Of a stretch of 23,918 nucleotides of DNA, positions 23,279 through 23,918 are shown piece after piece. The translations under genes were made by a program, and so were the position numbers. The stretch is from Patescibacteria group bacterium UBA1370 (GTDB taxonomy: Bacteria; Patescibacteriota; Microgenomatia; UBA1400; PJMF01). How positions within the stretch are numbered: the first letter of the stretch is position 1; every line of letters begins with the position of its first letter. The stretch is taken from positions 1 through 23,918 of the forward strand of contig DBRK01000032.1 of NCBI GenBank assembly GCA_002306315.1. The letters are read 5' to 3'. The notes under the pieces were generated by a model. The model worked only from the letters and a program-made list of their open reading frames with translations, made no database searches and was not told where the DNA came from.

Positions 23279-23314
23279 ATTATAGCAGAAAGTTCTTACA
23301 ATTGCTAATAGCAA
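23279..23314 (-). promoter_or_regulatory. Promoter of the OmpR-type gene with 13-bp palindrome
   Basis: On the minus strand TGCTATAAT is an extended -10 (TATAAT 23284-23279) placed 7 bases before the ATG. TTAGCA, 18 bases upstream of the -10, is a weak -35. The perfect palindrome TTGCTA-A-TAGCAA (23302-23314) overlaps this -35. Confidence 0.6.
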
Positions 23315-23418
23315 ACGCTTGAGTAAAGTGTGATATTGAGCACAAAATGCTGCTCAGTTTTACAGTTTTCCGATGAGTTTTTTATGGAAAAAATGCAGAG
23401 TTTTGGGAAACTTGCTGT

Positions 23419-23430
23419 TGTTCTTTAACA
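23419..23430 (+). promoter_or_regulatory. boxA-like antitermination sequence
   Basis: TGTTCTTTAACA differs at one position from the E. coli rrn boxA (TGCTCTTTAACA). It lies 20 bases before a terminator hairpin. TTGGGA-N17-TAACAT (about 23404-23432) is a possible overlapping promoter, in which case the motif would not be transcribed. Confidence 0.35.
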
Positions 23431-23450
23431 TAGCCCTTACGATGCGAGAG

Positions 23451-23472
23451 CGGCCAATTGCGGCCGTTTTTT
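23451..23472 (+). terminator. Intrinsic terminator upstream of the microprotein gene
   Basis: CGGCC (23451-23455) pairs with GGCCG (23462-23466) around a six-base loop and is followed by T6. No rightward gene ends just upstream, so it may end a short leader RNA and act as an attenuator for the 23506 gene. Confidence 0.65.
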
Positions 23473-23505
23473 CGCGCGGTGAGGGTATAAAAATCCGGAG
23501 GGAAT

Positions 23506-23667
23506 ATGGGTGATTGGTTGCTGCCCATTGGGGCGGCTATCGGGTTCTGTGGAATCCTGCTCGTAGCGCGGGCAGGGTTCTACAAAGAAAACTCCAGGGC
23601 ACATTTCTCCTTAGGAGTAGTCCTTCTGCTGGTGGGTCTTAGCCTATTGGCAGCAGGAGCTAGATGA
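23506..23667 (+). CDS. 53-residue membrane microprotein
   Basis: The ATG at 23506 follows GGAGGG by 3 bases; the frame ends in TGA at 23665. Two hydrophobic segments (MGDWLLPIGAAIGFCGILLV and LGVVLLLVGLSLLAAG) are separated by a short polar loop (residues 22-33, RAGFYKENSRAH). The ribosome-binding site, the hairpin pattern and a strong terminator 13 bases after the stop support a real gene. The family is not recognised. TATAAA at 23486 is too close to the Shine-Dalgarno sequence to be a good -10, so transcription may come through the upstream terminator. Confidence 0.6.
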   Translation: MGDWLLPIGAAIGFCGILLVARAGFYKENSRAHFSLGVVLLLVGLSLLAAGAR

Positions 23668-23680
23668 GCCGGATTTATTG

Positions 23681-23708
23681 GCCGCCCTGAAAAGGGCGGC
23701 TATTTTTT
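23681..23708 (+). terminator. Intrinsic terminator after the microprotein gene
   Basis: GCCGCCCT (23681-23688), loop GAAA, AGGGCGGC (23693-23700), then TA and T6. Confidence 0.92.
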
Positions 23709-23738
23709 GATAAAAGAAGCGATCAATATACATATCTA

Positions 23739-23767
23739 TTGTGTATTTTCATTAGTCAGATTACAAT
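23739..23767 (+). promoter_or_regulatory. Promoter of the structured leader at the right edge
   Basis: TTGTGT (23739-23744), a 17-base spacer and TACAAT (23762-23767) place the transcription start near 23774. Confidence 0.55.
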
Positions 23768-23773
23768 GTACAT

Positions 23774-23918
23774 CTGGTGTAACACACTATAGGCTCTTTA
23801 ACATGGTTACACCTTCGAAAGAAAGAAAAGAATCGCCGAACTCCCCCCGGAGCGGGGGGAGAACAAATTCTCGGCGGTTCTGACTTTCTTTCGGGGGGAA
23901 GTCAGACCGCAGAGGAGG
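23774..23918 (+). ncRNA. Structured 5' leader with boxA-like element, continues beyond the window
   Basis: From about 23774 the transcript would contain a stem GGTGTAAC/GTTACACC (23776-23783 with 23806-23813) whose loop holds GGCTCTTTAACA (23792-23803), one mismatch from E. coli rrn boxA. Next come CGCCGA/TCGGCG (23834-23839 with 23871-23876) enclosing CTCCCCCC/GGGGGGAG, an alternative GAGAA/TTCTC hairpin (23859-23872), and TCTGACTT/AAGTCAGA extended by GCGG/CCGC (23874-23910). The window ends in AGAGGAGG, a strong Shine-Dalgarno-like sequence. It could be the regulated leader of a gene starting just outside, an rRNA operon leader, or the start of an RNA such as RNase P RNA. Confidence 0.5.

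Noticed and set aside
23831..23918. Right-edge RNA called firmly as RNase P RNA or 16S leader
   Set aside because: The final GAGGAGG could precede the RNase P GAAAGTCC motif and boxA fits a rRNA leader, but the diagnostic parts lie outside the window, so only an unassigned structured leader is reported.
1..23918. tRNA genes, insertion sequences or prophage genes
   Set aside because: No cloverleaf, transposase, integrase or terminal inverted repeats were recognised by reading; this was not an exhaustive computed scan.

Overview
The window looks like a chromosome segment of a Candidate Phyla Radiation (Patescibacteria) bacterium, or of a close relative with the same style of small, surface-protein-rich genome. 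This rests on gene content and architecture, not on a marker gene: a truncated type IV pilin of the CPR type, several secreted repeat proteins with NTGDD/TGDA motifs, a sortase encoded overlapping its probable substrate, small membrane proteins of the DUF202 and DUF5665 kinds, and many genes whose -10 box lies only 6-9 bases before the start codon, implying leaderless mRNAs. Base composition looks balanced (roughly half GC by eye). The standard code fits: reading frames are intact and TGA is used as a stop at least once.

Layout. (1) 1-2935: the 3' end of a pilin gene and a bidirectional terminator, then a leftward group of a membrane-anchored FAM173-like methyltransferase, a rhomboid protease and a bactofilin-like beta-helix membrane protein. 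(2) 3160-10290: a rightward cell-surface block of about 7 kb. It holds a secreted protein with a thrombospondin-type-1-like six-cysteine module and a C-terminal MAETG sorting signal, a sortase overlapping it by 20 bases, and three large secreted proteins built from related asparagine/threonine-rich TGDA repeats. (3) 10386-12254: a BON-domain protein, a small unknown protein, a membrane-anchored DsbA-like oxidoreductase and a BlaI/MecI-type repressor. Matching inverted repeats sit on the -10 boxes of both the repressor and the dsbA-like gene. (4) 12293-14562: an SOS-like cassette of lexA, a small DUF6504-like gene and a Y-family DNA polymerase. The lexA promoter carries helically phased GTTAGG repeats. 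(5) 14597-19319: a small membrane protein, a Crp/FNR regulator divergent from a four-cysteine RecB-type nuclease, a DUF202 protein, a DUF5665-like protein, a possible baeRF-type protein and an unknown PH-like protein. (6) 19465-23271: a signalling cluster of DUF4118 histidine kinase, single-domain response regulator and REC-PAS-kinase hybrid, with an OmpR-type regulator convergent and overlapping the hybrid's 3' end. (7) 23316-23918: RNA-level control elements: two boxA-like sequences, two strong terminators around a 53-residue membrane microprotein, and at the right edge a promoter followed by a highly structured leader ending in a Shine-Dalgarno-like sequence.

The most distinctive parts are the surface-protein block (sortase, sorting signals and TGDA repeat proteins with a curlin-like spacing), the regular leaderless promoter architecture, the two operator systems around blaI-dsbA and lexA, and the structured leader at the right edge. 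All functional statements come from reading motifs by eye; no database search was run.
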